This document shows positions 52,447 to 60,558 of a stretch of 64,000 nt of DNA, one piece after another; within the stretch, counting starts at the first letter, position 1, and every line of letters starts with the position of its first letter. A program made the translations under genes and the position numbers. This DNA comes from Planctomycetota bacterium. Its GTDB lineage: Bacteria; Planctomycetota; Phycisphaerae; Phycisphaerales; Phycisphaeraceae. The DNA lies in contig JAJRXX010000025.1 of NCBI GenBank assembly GCA_024276075.1, positions 1 through 64,000 on the forward strand. Direction: 5' to 3'. The notes below the pieces were generated by a model. The model did not search any database, was not told the DNA's origin, and saw nothing but the letters and a program-made list of their open reading frames with translations.

Positions 52447-52716
52447 ATGTCAACCAAACGGAAGATCGAGGTTTTTAGTGCGGGGTGCCCAGCGTGCGAA
52501 GAAATTATTGCGTTGGTCAACAGGATCGCCTGCCCGTCCTGTGAGGTGGCGGTTCTAGATATGAACCAGCCAGACACTGAAAAGAGGGCCAGAGACTTGG
52601 GCGTCCGCACGGTACCGGCTGTAGCGATCGATAATAAGTTGGCGGCGTGCTGCTCTTGCGGAGGTCCCGACGAGGCCTCGCTACGCAGCGCGGGGATCGG
52701 GACGCCGATTGGATAA
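52447..52716 (+). CDS. Small thioredoxin/glutaredoxin-like Cys-rich protein
   Basis: 89 residues, AAGGAGA 8 bases upstream, starting just after the preceding stop. EVFSAGCPACEEIIALVN carries the active-site CPAC (C14, C17), then ACPSCEV (C29, C32) and ACCSCG (C68, C69, C71); TVPAVAIDNK is the cis-Pro loop of the thioredoxin fold. It may shuttle metal or reducing equivalents for the neighbouring membrane protein. No merA, merP or merB is recognised in the operon or in this window. Confidence 0.75.
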   Translation: MSTKRKIEVFSAGCPACEEIIALVNRIACPSCEVAVLDMNQPDTEKRARDLGVRTVPAVAIDNKLAACCSCGGPDEASLRSAGIGTPIG

Positions 52717-52768
52717 TTCTGTCGCGATCGTTGTGACACGGGTCCATTTTGTTGATTTGATCCGTCTT

Positions 52769-52839
52769 GGTCGTGTCCTGGTTTAAATATTGGTGGCGGT
52801 TCGTTATGGTAACGCTCGGTTTCAAACTAGGACACGACC
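52769..52839. repeat. 16-bp inverted repeat between the mer-like operon and xseA
   Basis: GGTCGTGTCCTGGTTT (52769-52784) pairs with AAACTAGGACACGACC (52824-52839) with one mismatch, 39-base loop. The interior (TTCGTTATGGTAACGCTCGG) resembles 48662-48690. It fills most of the gap to xseA; it could act as a terminator-like structure for the mer-like operon or be a small mobile repeat. Confidence 0.6.
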
Positions 52840-52936
52840 TCCGTCTGAATCGATGCTCCGGTTCAAGTCTGACCTTCTACCCGTACAGGCATGTACTTGA
52901 CGGGTGGTTGCTAGTGGATGAACATCACTGGCTAGC

Positions 52937-54316
52937 ATGAACCGATCACGGTCAAAGACCGGAACATCTCGAGACGGCGAAAGCGGTGACGGCGCGGGTA
53001 CGGCCTCGGGGCTGTGGGGCGGGGGCGATTCGTACCGCCCGCTGAGCGTGGGCGCGGTGTCGGGCCTGATCCGGACTGCCTTGGCGGAAAACCTGCCCAC
53101 TAGGCTGCGGGTGGTCGGTGAGGTGAGCAATTTTTCCAATCGGACGCATTGGTTTTTTAGCTTAAAAGACGAGCAGGCGACGCTGTCGTGTGTGTGCTTT
53201 GCCTCGGCGGCACGGGAGGTAGACTTCCCCATGGCTAACGGCTTGGCGGTGGTCGCAACGGGTCGGATCGACTACTACGATGCACAGGGGCGGTTGCAGC
53301 TCTACGTGGACGCGCTGGAGCCGGTAGGGCAGGGTGCGTTGGAGCTTCGGCTGCGGGCGCTGTGTGAGGAATTGCGTAAACAGGGATACTTTGATCCGGC
53401 TCGCAAAAAAGCGCTGCCGGTGATGCCCCGGCGTGTGGCGGTGGTGACGTCGCGCAACGCGGCGGCGCTACAGGACGTTATCAACACAACCGGGCAGCGG
53501 TGGGCGGGTTGCCAACTGCTGCTGTACGACGTGCGCGTGCAGGGCGAAGGGGCTGGGTCAGAGATCGCCAATGCAGTCCGTGCGCTGTCACAAGACGGCC
53601 AGCGGCTGGGCATCGACGCGATCATCCTGACGCGCGGCGGAGGGTCGATCGAGGACCTGTGGGCGTTTAACGAGCGGGTCGTGGCGGACGCGGTGCATGA
53701 GTGTGCGATACCGATCGTGGCGGCGATCGGACACGAGACGGATACGACGGTGGCTGAGCTGGTGGCGGACGTGCGGTGCGCGACGCCCACACAGGCGGTG
53801 ATGACATTGATACCCGACCAGGCGGCATTGGAGCATCAGTTGCAACAACTGTCGTATCGGCTAACGCTGGTGCTCAAGCGTCAGTATCAGCTTGGGTACG
53901 AGCGGTACCGAGCGGTGTGTCGGCACCCGATCATTCGCCGCCCACAGAGCTTGGTCGAGCAATCAGCACAACGGCTCGAAGACGCGTCGGATCGGCTAGA
54001 CAGAGCCATGCAACAGCGTGTGCGATCGAACGAGGATCGGCTCGCGGCCCTGGGGCGACACCTCGAATCGGTCTCGCCCAAGAGCGTGTTGACGCGAGGG
54101 TACTCGTACACGCTAGGGCCCGGCGGGGGTGTGGTGCGCAGCGTGGTGAGCGTGAAGCGGGGCGATCGGATCACGACGGTGCTAGCAGACGGGCGGTTCG
54201 ACAGCACGGTGGATGGCGATGGCCGCGATCAACCTGCCCAAACGAAACCTACGAGGGTATCGCGCAAGCAAGGCCGGCGGGTCAAGGAAAACGATCAGCC
54301 TGCACTGTTTGATTAA
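52937..54316 (+). CDS. xseA: Exodeoxyribonuclease VII large subunit
   Basis: 459 residues. The N-terminal OB-fold domain is LRVVGEVSNFSNRTHWFFSLKDE; then RVAVVTSRNAAALQDVI and LTRGGGSIEDLWAFNERVV and AIGHETDTTVAELVADVRCATPT, the conserved catalytic blocks, and a long helical C-terminal part (residues 285-385). It degrades single-stranded DNA together with small subunit XseB, which is not seen nearby. The C-terminus has a Lys/Arg-rich tail. There is no strong ribosome site before ATG 52937. Confidence 0.96.
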   Translation: MNRSRSKTGTSRDGESGDGAGTASGLWGGGDSYRPLSVGAVSGLIRTALAENLPTRLRVVGEVSNFSNRTHWFFSLKDEQATLSCVCFASAAREVDFPMANGLAVVATGRIDYYDAQGRLQLYVDALEPVGQGALELRLRALCEELRKQGYFDPARKKALPVMPRRVAVVTSRNAAALQDVINTTGQRWAGCQLLLYDVRVQGEGAGSEIANAVRALSQDGQRLGIDAIILTRGGGSIEDLWAFNERVVADAVHECAIPIVAAIGHETDTTVAELVADVRCATPTQAVMTLIPDQAALEHQLQQLSYRLTLVLKRQYQLGYERYRAVCRHPIIRRPQSLVEQSAQRLEDASDRLDRAMQQRVRSNEDRLAALGRHLESVSPKSVLTRGYSYTLGPGGGVVRSVVSVKRGDRITTVLADGRFDSTVDGDGRDQPAQTKPTRVSRKQGRRVKENDQPALFD

Positions 54317-54328
54317 AGCTGGTTTTAA

Positions 54329-54362
54329 GCCCCTTCTCCCCTCAAAGGGGAAAAGGGGGTTG
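54329..54362 (+). terminator. GC-rich hairpin after xseA
   Basis: CCCCTTCTCCCC TCAAA GGGGAAAAGGGG, a 12-bp stem with one mismatch, 5-base loop. It ends just before the convergent outer-membrane gene, so it may serve both. Confidence 0.55.
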
Positions 54363-54378
54363 ACGGTCACCCCCGCTA

Positions 54379-55173
54379 CTAAAAGTGACGGAAGAACGAC
54401 AGGATCAGTTGGGGGTCAAAGCTGTTGTCGTTCGACAGCGGGTAGCTGACGCCTACACCGATCTCCATGCTGTCGTTGCCATGCGGGCGGAATTTGATGC
54501 CGGGGGTGATATTGACCACGGTCTTGTTGTCGGTGCCGCTGACGACTGAGCTGCCGTCGAGTTCGATCAGGCCAATGATATTCGCGGCCAGGTGTGCTTG
54601 CAGGGCCAGGTTGAATTCGAGCTCCAGGTCCTCTTCGTCTTTGTCCGCGGCGGGTTCGTTGGTGGGGATGCCAAACGCTAGGAATGAGACGACTTCCAGG
54701 CCACCGTCTTTGTAACCAGCATTGATAAACGGCTCGATCTTCAGGACGCGATCACTACCGATGGCTTTTTCGTCGTCACCGGCAGGCAGCGAGAGTTCAA
54801 TACCGCCGCCGAGGACCACGCCCTTGTCCTCGAACACAAAACTAGCGGCTTTGAGGCCGACCTTGATATTGCCCACGTTGCTCTGGCTGTCGAGACTGGG
54901 TGGGTTGGTGAAGACGTAGGGGATGTCGATCTCGACGCTCAGGTTGCGGTTGAAGGCGTACTCGGCTTCGAAGCGGATCTCGTTTTCCTGGCCCGTGGCG
55001 TTGGTGTTGCGGAAGAAATAGTCCACGCGGAACTTGGTGTCGGGTGTGGGTGACTCGGCGATCAACGGGTGCGAAAAATGCAGGTGACTGGGTTGGGCTA
55101 ACGTGGGTTGCTCGTTTATGAAGATAGGTACCAACAAAAATAACGCAAAGGCAAAATGGCGCGTATTCATCAA
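54379..55173 (-). CDS. Outer-membrane beta-barrel (transporter-like) protein
   Basis: 264 residues with a signal peptide (MMNTRHFAFALFLLVPIFIN, cleavage near QPTLAQ). The body alternates polar and hydrophobic residues typical of beta strands: KFRVDYFFRNTNATGQENEI, FEAEYAFNRNLSVEIDIPYV, NIKVGLKAASFVFEDKGVV, and it ends in the aromatic strand QLILSFFRHF as a barrel should. It resembles the transporter/MetA family next to metal or phenol genes, but I cannot name the substrate. 123 bases separate it from an upstream Cys-rich protein gene on the same strand. Confidence 0.72.
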   Translation of the reverse strand: MMNTRHFAFALFLLVPIFINEQPTLAQPSHLHFSHPLIAESPTPDTKFRVDYFFRNTNATGQENEIRFEAEYAFNRNLSVEIDIPYVFTNPPSLDSQSNVGNIKVGLKAASFVFEDKGVVLGGGIELSLPAGDDEKAIGSDRVLKIEPFINAGYKDGGLEVVSFLAFGIPTNEPAADKDEEDLELEFNLALQAHLAANIIGLIELDGSSVVSGTDNKTVVNITPGIKFRPHGNDSMEIGVGVSYPLSNDNSFDPQLILSFFRHF

Positions 55174-55296
55174 TGAATCCTTTTATGCCGGCGCGATACA
55201 GATTATCGCTGTCTCGACAAAGAGACCACGCGCAAAACACACGACATCTGCGTGGTGCGGCACGGTCTTAAGTAACTTGGTTATGAGATTAGGCTG

Positions 55297-55710
55297 TTAG
55301 ATCGTGGCGATCGGGAAGGGCGGCGCTCGCTGTTGATGTGCACGCGAGTTGAATACGGGCTCAATGGTCTGTGGCAACGGTGCTGGCAACAGGTCCAGCA
55401 CGCCTAAGGCGATCAAGTCGTGATCGATAGTCGGCGGGGTTTGGAGCGTCGCGACAATGTGACAGACGGCGCATCGGCCATCGGGTTGGTCTGAGTCTGA
55501 ATTAGGGTTTGGCGTCGTGTTGCTGCCACAGCACGTGCTGGATTGGCCCGCTGAGGTGTTACGGGAAGCAGTGGACGAAGCGTGGCAGGACTCCGTTTGC
55601 GTGTTGACGCCAGGCAGCGGAACCTGCCCGCGCCTGTGGCTGGGCACAAAGACACCGAACCACAGCCCTAGGAATACGAGCATCGCGATGCGGAGCCTGT
55701 CCGTACGCAT
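55297..55710 (-). CDS. Small membrane-anchored Cys-rich protein (DUF2946-like)
   Basis: 137 residues from ATG 55710. An N-terminal hydrophobic segment (RIAMLVFLGLWFGVFV) is followed by a Ser/Asn-rich region with isolated Cys pairs (TCCGS) and GRCAVCHIVATL, then His residues. The CxxC-H element and the TM anchor resemble DUF2946-type proteins associated with copper or other metal systems. It is divergent from the gamma-carbonic anhydrase gene and co-directional with the outer-membrane barrel gene downstream, which suggests a metal-related pair; this is an inference. Confidence 0.5.
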   Translation of the reverse strand: MRTDRLRIAMLVFLGLWFGVFVPSHRRGQVPLPGVNTQTESCHASSTASRNTSAGQSSTCCGSNTTPNPNSDSDQPDGRCAVCHIVATLQTPPTIDHDLIALGVLDLLPAPLPQTIEPVFNSRAHQQRAPPFPIATI

Positions 55711-55782
55711 CAAGCGGATCGTACTGTGAGGCTAAGGCGTGTCAACCACCTCGTGCTTGGCGGTTTGGTTAGAATTGGGCAT

Positions 55783-56304
55783 ATGAGTGTCCGTTTGGTT
55801 AAAGGCGTGTATCTGGCTGACACCGCGCGTGTGCTCGGTGAGGTCGAGCTCGGTGAAGCTGTGAGCATCTGGTACAGCGTGTCGATCCGTGGCGACGTAG
55901 CCAGGGTGAGCATCGGCTGGGGCACCAACGTACAGGACAACGCGGTGATACACTGCGACTCGGGCGTGGCGAACACGATCGGCACTGACGTGACGATAGG
56001 TCACGGTGCGATTGTGCACGGGCAATCGGTGGGCGATCGCACGCTGATCGGGATGGGCGCGACGGTGCTTGGCCGAACACGGATCGGTAGCGGTTGTCTG
56101 ATCGCTGCGGGTGCGGTGGTGCCACCAGGGCTGGAGGTACCTGACGGGATGGTTGTGGTGGGCGTGCCGGGCAGGATCGTTCGGCCCACGAGCGAGAAGG
56201 AAAAACAATATCTCGCTTGGCTGGCACCGCATTACCGGAAATTGGCGAAACGACACCATGAACAACCCGAAGATACCCGCGTGAAGCCCTGGGACGGGAC
56301 GTGA
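55783..56304 (+). CDS. Gamma-carbonic anhydrase-family protein
   Basis: 173 residues from ATG 55783. Left-handed beta-helix: LADTARVLGEVELGEAVSIW, SIRGDVARVSIGWGTNVQDN, the metal-site histidines in NAVIHCD, TIGHGAIVHG, and VVGVPGRIVRPTSEKEKQYL. The family (YrdA/PaaY-like) binds zinc or iron through three His at subunit interfaces; some members hydrate CO2 while many have other roles. It lies upstream of hisA, with which it may share a transcript (75-base gap). Confidence 0.9.
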   Translation: MSVRLVKGVYLADTARVLGEVELGEAVSIWYSVSIRGDVARVSIGWGTNVQDNAVIHCDSGVANTIGTDVTIGHGAIVHGQSVGDRTLIGMGATVLGRTRIGSGCLIAAGAVVPPGLEVPDGMVVVGVPGRIVRPTSEKEKQYLAWLAPHYRKLAKRHHEQPEDTRVKPWDGT

Positions 56305-56379
56305 TTGGCTTAGGCAGCATCGGGTGGAAGCCAGAGCATTAGGAAAGCCCGCAAAATTGAACAATGAAAGAGGGCCGAG

Positions 56380-57111
56380 TTGAAATACCTATTCCCAGCG
56401 ATTGACCTGCGTGACGGCCAAGTCGTGCGGCTGTACCAGGGCGATTACAGCCAACAAAAAGTTTACGGCTGCGATCCGGTGGGGCAGGCGAAGTTATTTG
56501 CCGAGGCTGGCGCGTCGTGGCTACACGTGGTGGACCTCGACGGCGCGCGCACCGGACGTATGGCACACGCAAGTGTGGTGGGTGAAATCTGCCGAGAGGT
56601 TCCGCTAAAGGTGGAAGTGGGGGGCGGCGTACGATCCACCGCTGCGGTGGACGACCTGCTCGCAGCCGGCGTGCAGCGCGTGATCGTGGGTACCGCTGCG
56701 TTGAAAGACTGGGCGTGGTTCGAACGTCTGATGAGCGACGAGGCATATCACGGTCGCGTGGCACTGGGTCTGGACGCTCGTAACGGAAATCTTGCGGTCC
56801 AAGGCTGGGAATTGCAGGTGGAAGAGACGGCGCAGGAAGTCGCTAAACGGATCGACGGTTGGCCGGTGGCGGCAATTATCTATACGGACATCGCTACGGA
56901 TGGGACGATGGCGGGGCCTAGCGTCATAGCGACGCGGCAGCTAGCGGAATCGACGCGTATCCCGGTCGTCGCGTCGGGCGGCGTGGGTAGCTTGGATCAC
57001 CTGCGTGAACTACGCGGATTACCCGTGCAGGGCGCGATCATTGGCAGGGCACTGTACGAGGGGGCGTTCACGATCGAGGAAGCGGTAAGGGCCTTTGAAC
57101 AAGGGCAATAG
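56380..57111 (+). CDS. hisA: Phosphoribosylformimino-AICAR ribotide isomerase
   Basis: 243 residues from TTG 56380, with GAGG upstream. TIM barrel: FPAIDLRDGQVVRLYQGDY (catalytic Asp), LHVVDLDGARTGR, VEVGGGVRSTAAV, YTDIATDGTMAGP (second catalytic Asp) and VVASGGVGSLDHL. It isomerises the fourth intermediate of histidine synthesis. No other his genes are in this window, so the pathway is dispersed. Confidence 0.96.
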   Translation: MKYLFPAIDLRDGQVVRLYQGDYSQQKVYGCDPVGQAKLFAEAGASWLHVVDLDGARTGRMAHASVVGEICREVPLKVEVGGGVRSTAAVDDLLAAGVQRVIVGTAALKDWAWFERLMSDEAYHGRVALGLDARNGNLAVQGWELQVEETAQEVAKRIDGWPVAAIIYTDIATDGTMAGPSVIATRQLAESTRIPVVASGGVGSLDHLRELRGLPVQGAIIGRALYEGAFTIEEAVRAFEQGQ

Positions 57112-57199
57112 TGAACAAATACGGCTATGGATCGTACGAAAGTCTATAATCAATTAGATTAATTCAGATTTTTCTGACTTTGGATAAGGGACAGTTGCT

Positions 57200-59173
57200 A
57201 TGCGGCAGTGCTCACTGATTCTTGTTGCGTGCCTGACGGTATTTGCAGCCTGTGCCGACGCCCGGATCAACCCGCGGGAGTTGTTGCACGTGGCGGACTT
57301 CGACGTGAATATCCAGAATAATTTGGACGGGTATTACAATAAGTTCGAACGGGGCCCGTCGTCGGCGTCGACGTTTTTGGACTCGACCGTCTACCGCGGC
57401 AAGGCTGGTCGGAGCCTGCGCGTCACGGTTGATCGAAAAGACGACGGCTTCTGCGGCGTGTGGCTACAATTTTTCAACTTCCGTAGCAAAGAAAAAAATT
57501 ACTTTGACTCGACAAAGTACAGCTACCTATCGTTTTGGGTCCGTGGCGAAAAGGGCGGCGAGGAATTCACGGTTAAGCTGGCGGATAAGGATTGGATAGA
57601 GCAGGAAGACTCGCTGCCGGTGGGTACGATCGGCGAATTTCTAAAGGGCAAGGTGACGACGCGGTGGCAGGAAGTGGTGATCCCGTTAAAGCGATTTAAT
57701 CTGCTTGACCGCACGCAACTGGGCGGGATCACACTCGACTTTGACACAATCGGCAAACACAGGGTGTACATCGACGACGTGGCGTTTAAAAGCAAAAGCT
57801 ATATCCCGACCCCGATGACCATGAAGTCCAAAGCCCCGCCAGTGATGGGCAAAAGCTATCCCCGTGCCATGTGGGTATGGTCGGTCAGAGAATTGCTGCT
57901 GAAGCCGGAGACGCAGGGCACGCTGTTTGACTTTTGCAAGAGCGAAAATGTCGATCAACTCTGGCTTCAGATCATGTACGCGTTTGAGCCGAACATCAAC
58001 CTGGCGGACGTGCCCGCAGCGCCGCCGGCGGAGATCAAGTGCATCCTGCACTTCCGGGATGAGATGCGGCAGTTCCTACGGAAGGCACACGAGCGTGGCA
58101 TCACGGTGCATGTGCTCGATGGGTACCCCGAGTTTGCGCAGAAAGATTACCACGTGTTTCCGTTAGGGATCGTGGACGCGGTGATCGAGTTCAACAAAAA
58201 ATCACAACCCCAGGAACGGTTCGACGGCATCCACTTTGACAACGAGCCTTACCTGATCGCTGGTGCACGCGACAAGAATCAGAACAAACAGATTTTGCGT
58301 GAGTTTCTCGAGCTAAACGCTGAGTGTCAGCGCCGGGTGCGCCAGCATTCGGACATGGTATTTGGCGTTGACATTCCGTTCTTCTGGCACGAGGGTGACC
58401 CGAATACAGGTGAGGCTATGGGTGCGATCGAGTTCAACGGCGAGGTAAAGCCGGCGAGCTTTCACTGCATCGACATGCTAGACAACGTGGGGATCATGAA
58501 CTACCGCGACACCGCCGACGGTGCCGATGGGATGATCGCGCACGGGATGGGCATCCTCGAATACGCGGACACGGTGGACAAAGCCAAGGTGTACATGGGT
58601 ATCGAGACTTTTTCGTACCAGCCCACTGACGTATGGTTTGCTGTGGGGCTGCCGCGTGAGGTCTACGCGGACCTGATCCAACGAGACGAAGAGGTCCGGC
58701 AGTATGCGCAGTTTAGCCGGATCGACGGGCTGCGCATGCAGATATACGACGACGGGACGTACATCCACGTGGGTGTCGAAATCCCCCTGGAGCTGACGCC
58801 TGATCGCAAAAAAGAGATCAAGGCGACCATGGCCAAGCTAGCGCAGCGGTTCGGCGCGTCGGCGTACCCGAAGCTCAAGGGTCAAGCGGACAACATCTAC
58901 GGCCACATTCATGACAAGCTCAGGCGCGACGTGGAATGGACCAACCCCCGCGTCCGGGACATCATCGACCCTGTGAACCGGACCAAGTACGCGGGTATCG
59001 TCGCCACGAGCATCATGCTCCCGAAAGTCACGTTTGCTCAGGAGACCTACGAGGAGATCCAGACGCAAGTCGGCGCTGCGGAAGAATTCTTTAGCCGATA
59101 CAAGAGCTACGCAGGCATCGCGGTCCACTATTACAAGACGTATCTGGCCATCAAAAAGGACGCGGAGAAGTAG
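57200..59173 (+). CDS. Secreted CBM / TIM-barrel protein of unknown function
   Basis: 657 residues from ATG 57200, with AGGGA before it. The N-terminus (MRQCSLILVACLTVFAACAD) is a signal peptide; the Cys before ADA could also be a weak lipobox. Residues 28-195 form a beta-sandwich resembling carbohydrate-binding modules (FERGPSSASTFLDS, YSYLSFWVRGEKGGEEF, GGITLDFD, HRVYIDDVAF). Residues 215-560 look like a TIM barrel: MWVWSVRELLL, VDQLWLQIMYAF, GITVHVLDGYPEFAQ, FDGIHFDNEPYLI with E349 a possible acid/base, DMVFGVDIPFFWHEG. The C-terminus is helical. It may act on extracellular glycans, but no family-specific motif is identifiable. Confidence 0.72.
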   Translation: MRQCSLILVACLTVFAACADARINPRELLHVADFDVNIQNNLDGYYNKFERGPSSASTFLDSTVYRGKAGRSLRVTVDRKDDGFCGVWLQFFNFRSKEKNYFDSTKYSYLSFWVRGEKGGEEFTVKLADKDWIEQEDSLPVGTIGEFLKGKVTTRWQEVVIPLKRFNLLDRTQLGGITLDFDTIGKHRVYIDDVAFKSKSYIPTPMTMKSKAPPVMGKSYPRAMWVWSVRELLLKPETQGTLFDFCKSENVDQLWLQIMYAFEPNINLADVPAAPPAEIKCILHFRDEMRQFLRKAHERGITVHVLDGYPEFAQKDYHVFPLGIVDAVIEFNKKSQPQERFDGIHFDNEPYLIAGARDKNQNKQILREFLELNAECQRRVRQHSDMVFGVDIPFFWHEGDPNTGEAMGAIEFNGEVKPASFHCIDMLDNVGIMNYRDTADGADGMIAHGMGILEYADTVDKAKVYMGIETFSYQPTDVWFAVGLPREVYADLIQRDEEVRQYAQFSRIDGLRMQIYDDGTYIHVGVEIPLELTPDRKKEIKATMAKLAQRFGASAYPKLKGQADNIYGHIHDKLRRDVEWTNPRVRDIIDPVNRTKYAGIVATSIMLPKVTFAQETYEEIQTQVGAAEEFFSRYKSYAGIAVHYYKTYLAIKKDAEK

Positions 59174-59175
59174 GC

Positions 59176-59232
59176 GGATGCCACGGGTGTGATTCGTGGC
59201 TAAGTGGAGCCGAGCGCGACGGTCGCGGGTCG
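59176..59232 (+). repeat. R1/R3 repeat variant
   Basis: CGGATGCCACGGGTGTGATT CGTGGCTAAGTGG followed by an R3-like AGCGCGACGGTCGCGGGTCG. It starts two bases after the stop of the preceding gene. One arm of the R1 palindrome has lost a base run relative to the other copies. Confidence 0.65.
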
Positions 59233-59252
59233 AATTGTAAAGTTAAACCGAT

Positions 59253-60482
59253 TTAGCCCGTGACCGTCATGGTATTTCGTCGGCGTTGGGCGTTGTCCAT
59301 TTGCTCGCCGGTGGGGCTGGCACCGGTGCTCATCATGTCGATGAAGCAGTCGAATAAATAGCGAGCGTCGTGCGGACCCGGGCTGGCTTCGGGGTGGTAC
59401 TGGACGGCGAAGATCGGCTCGGACTTGTGGCGGAAGCCCTCGAGTGTGCGGTCGTTGAGGTTGATGTGCGTGGACTGACCGCCCGCGGCTTCGAGGCTGT
59501 CGGTATCGACTGCAAAGCCGTGGTTTTGGCTGGTGATCTCGACCTTGCCGGTGTGCAGGTTCTGAACGGGCTGATTGCCGCCCCGGTGGCCGAACTTGAG
59601 CTTGTACGTCTTGGCGCCCATGGCCAGACTCAGCAACTGGTTGCCCAGGCAGATGCCGAAGATGGGCAACTTGCCCAGTAGTTGCTGCAGTGTCTGAACG
59701 GTCTGCGTAACGGCGGCGGGGTCGCCCGGGCCGTTTGAGACGAATAGCCCGTGCGGCTGATGTTCTAGTACCTGTTCGGGTGTGGCGTCAAAGGGCAAAA
59801 CGGTTACGCGGCAGCCCGAGGCAACGAGGTTTCGCAGGATGTTGAGCTTGGCACCGCAATCGAGGGCGACGACGTTGAACGGCTTGTCGGGCGGCTCGAT
59901 CTCGCCCTGTATCGGCGCCCAGTTGCCCAAGTCGGTGTCCCACACCAGGGGTTGGTCACGGCTAACGGTCTCGACGAGGTTACGCCCGACGAGCCCCGGT
60001 GCGCTCTGTGCCATCTGCACGAGTTCGGCGTCGCTGCGCTGGTCGGTCGATAGGACGCCGTTCATGGCACCGTCGATGCGCAGCTTGCGTGTGAGTGCAC
60101 GTGTATCGACGCCGGTGATGCCGGTGACGCCTTGCTGAGCGAGCCAATCTTCGAGTTTGAGCGTGGCGCGGTAGTTGCTTACCCGATTCGACAACTCTCG
60201 GATCACAAACCCGGACACATGGGCTTTGGGCGATTCGAGGTCTTCGGGATTGACCCCGTAATTGCCGATCAGCGGGCAGGTCATGGTCACGATCTGGCCA
60301 GCATAGGACGGATCGGTCAGGACCTCCTGGTAGCCGGTTAGTGAGGTATTGAAACAGACCTCGGCGTCGATCGTGCGAGGCTCGACCAAGCCAAAAGCCT
60401 GACCCCGGAAGATGCTGCCGTCCTGTAGGGCTAGGCGTGCGGGTGGCCGAGTGGGATTCGGGTTGTCGTGGGCGATGGGCAT
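59253..60482 (-). CDS. carA: Carbamoyl-phosphate synthase small subunit
   Basis: 409 residues. N-terminal CarA domain (LQDGSIFRGQAFG, CFNTSLTGYQEVLTDPSYAGQ, YGVNPEDLES) and class I glutamine amidotransferase domain with the nucleophilic Cys in PIFGICLGNQLLSLA and the His-x-Glu in AVQYHPEASPGPHDA. It hydrolyses glutamine to supply ammonia for carbamoyl phosphate (arginine and pyrimidine synthesis). The C-terminus has an extra ARRRNTMT-like tail. carB is not adjacent. No ribosome site precedes ATG 60482, and a TATAAT reading on this strand lies about 11 bases upstream, so a leaderless start is possible. Confidence 0.96.
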   Translation of the reverse strand: MPIAHDNPNPTRPPARLALQDGSIFRGQAFGLVEPRTIDAEVCFNTSLTGYQEVLTDPSYAGQIVTMTCPLIGNYGVNPEDLESPKAHVSGFVIRELSNRVSNYRATLKLEDWLAQQGVTGITGVDTRALTRKLRIDGAMNGVLSTDQRSDAELVQMAQSAPGLVGRNLVETVSRDQPLVWDTDLGNWAPIQGEIEPPDKPFNVVALDCGAKLNILRNLVASGCRVTVLPFDATPEQVLEHQPHGLFVSNGPGDPAAVTQTVQTLQQLLGKLPIFGICLGNQLLSLAMGAKTYKLKFGHRGGNQPVQNLHTGKVEITSQNHGFAVDTDSLEAAGGQSTHINLNDRTLEGFRHKSEPIFAVQYHPEASPGPHDARYLFDCFIDMMSTGASPTGEQMDNAQRRRNTMTVTG

Positions 60483-60558
60483 GATGGAGGATTATACGGA
60501 TAGTCTGGGGCGGATACTCTCAGGTAACGCAGCGGGCAGATTTTGGCGGCTTGGTCGA

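Noticed and set aside
881-59232. Short palindromic repeats as a CRISPR array
   Set aside because: Copies are dispersed singly over 58 kb with no regular spacers and no cas genes.
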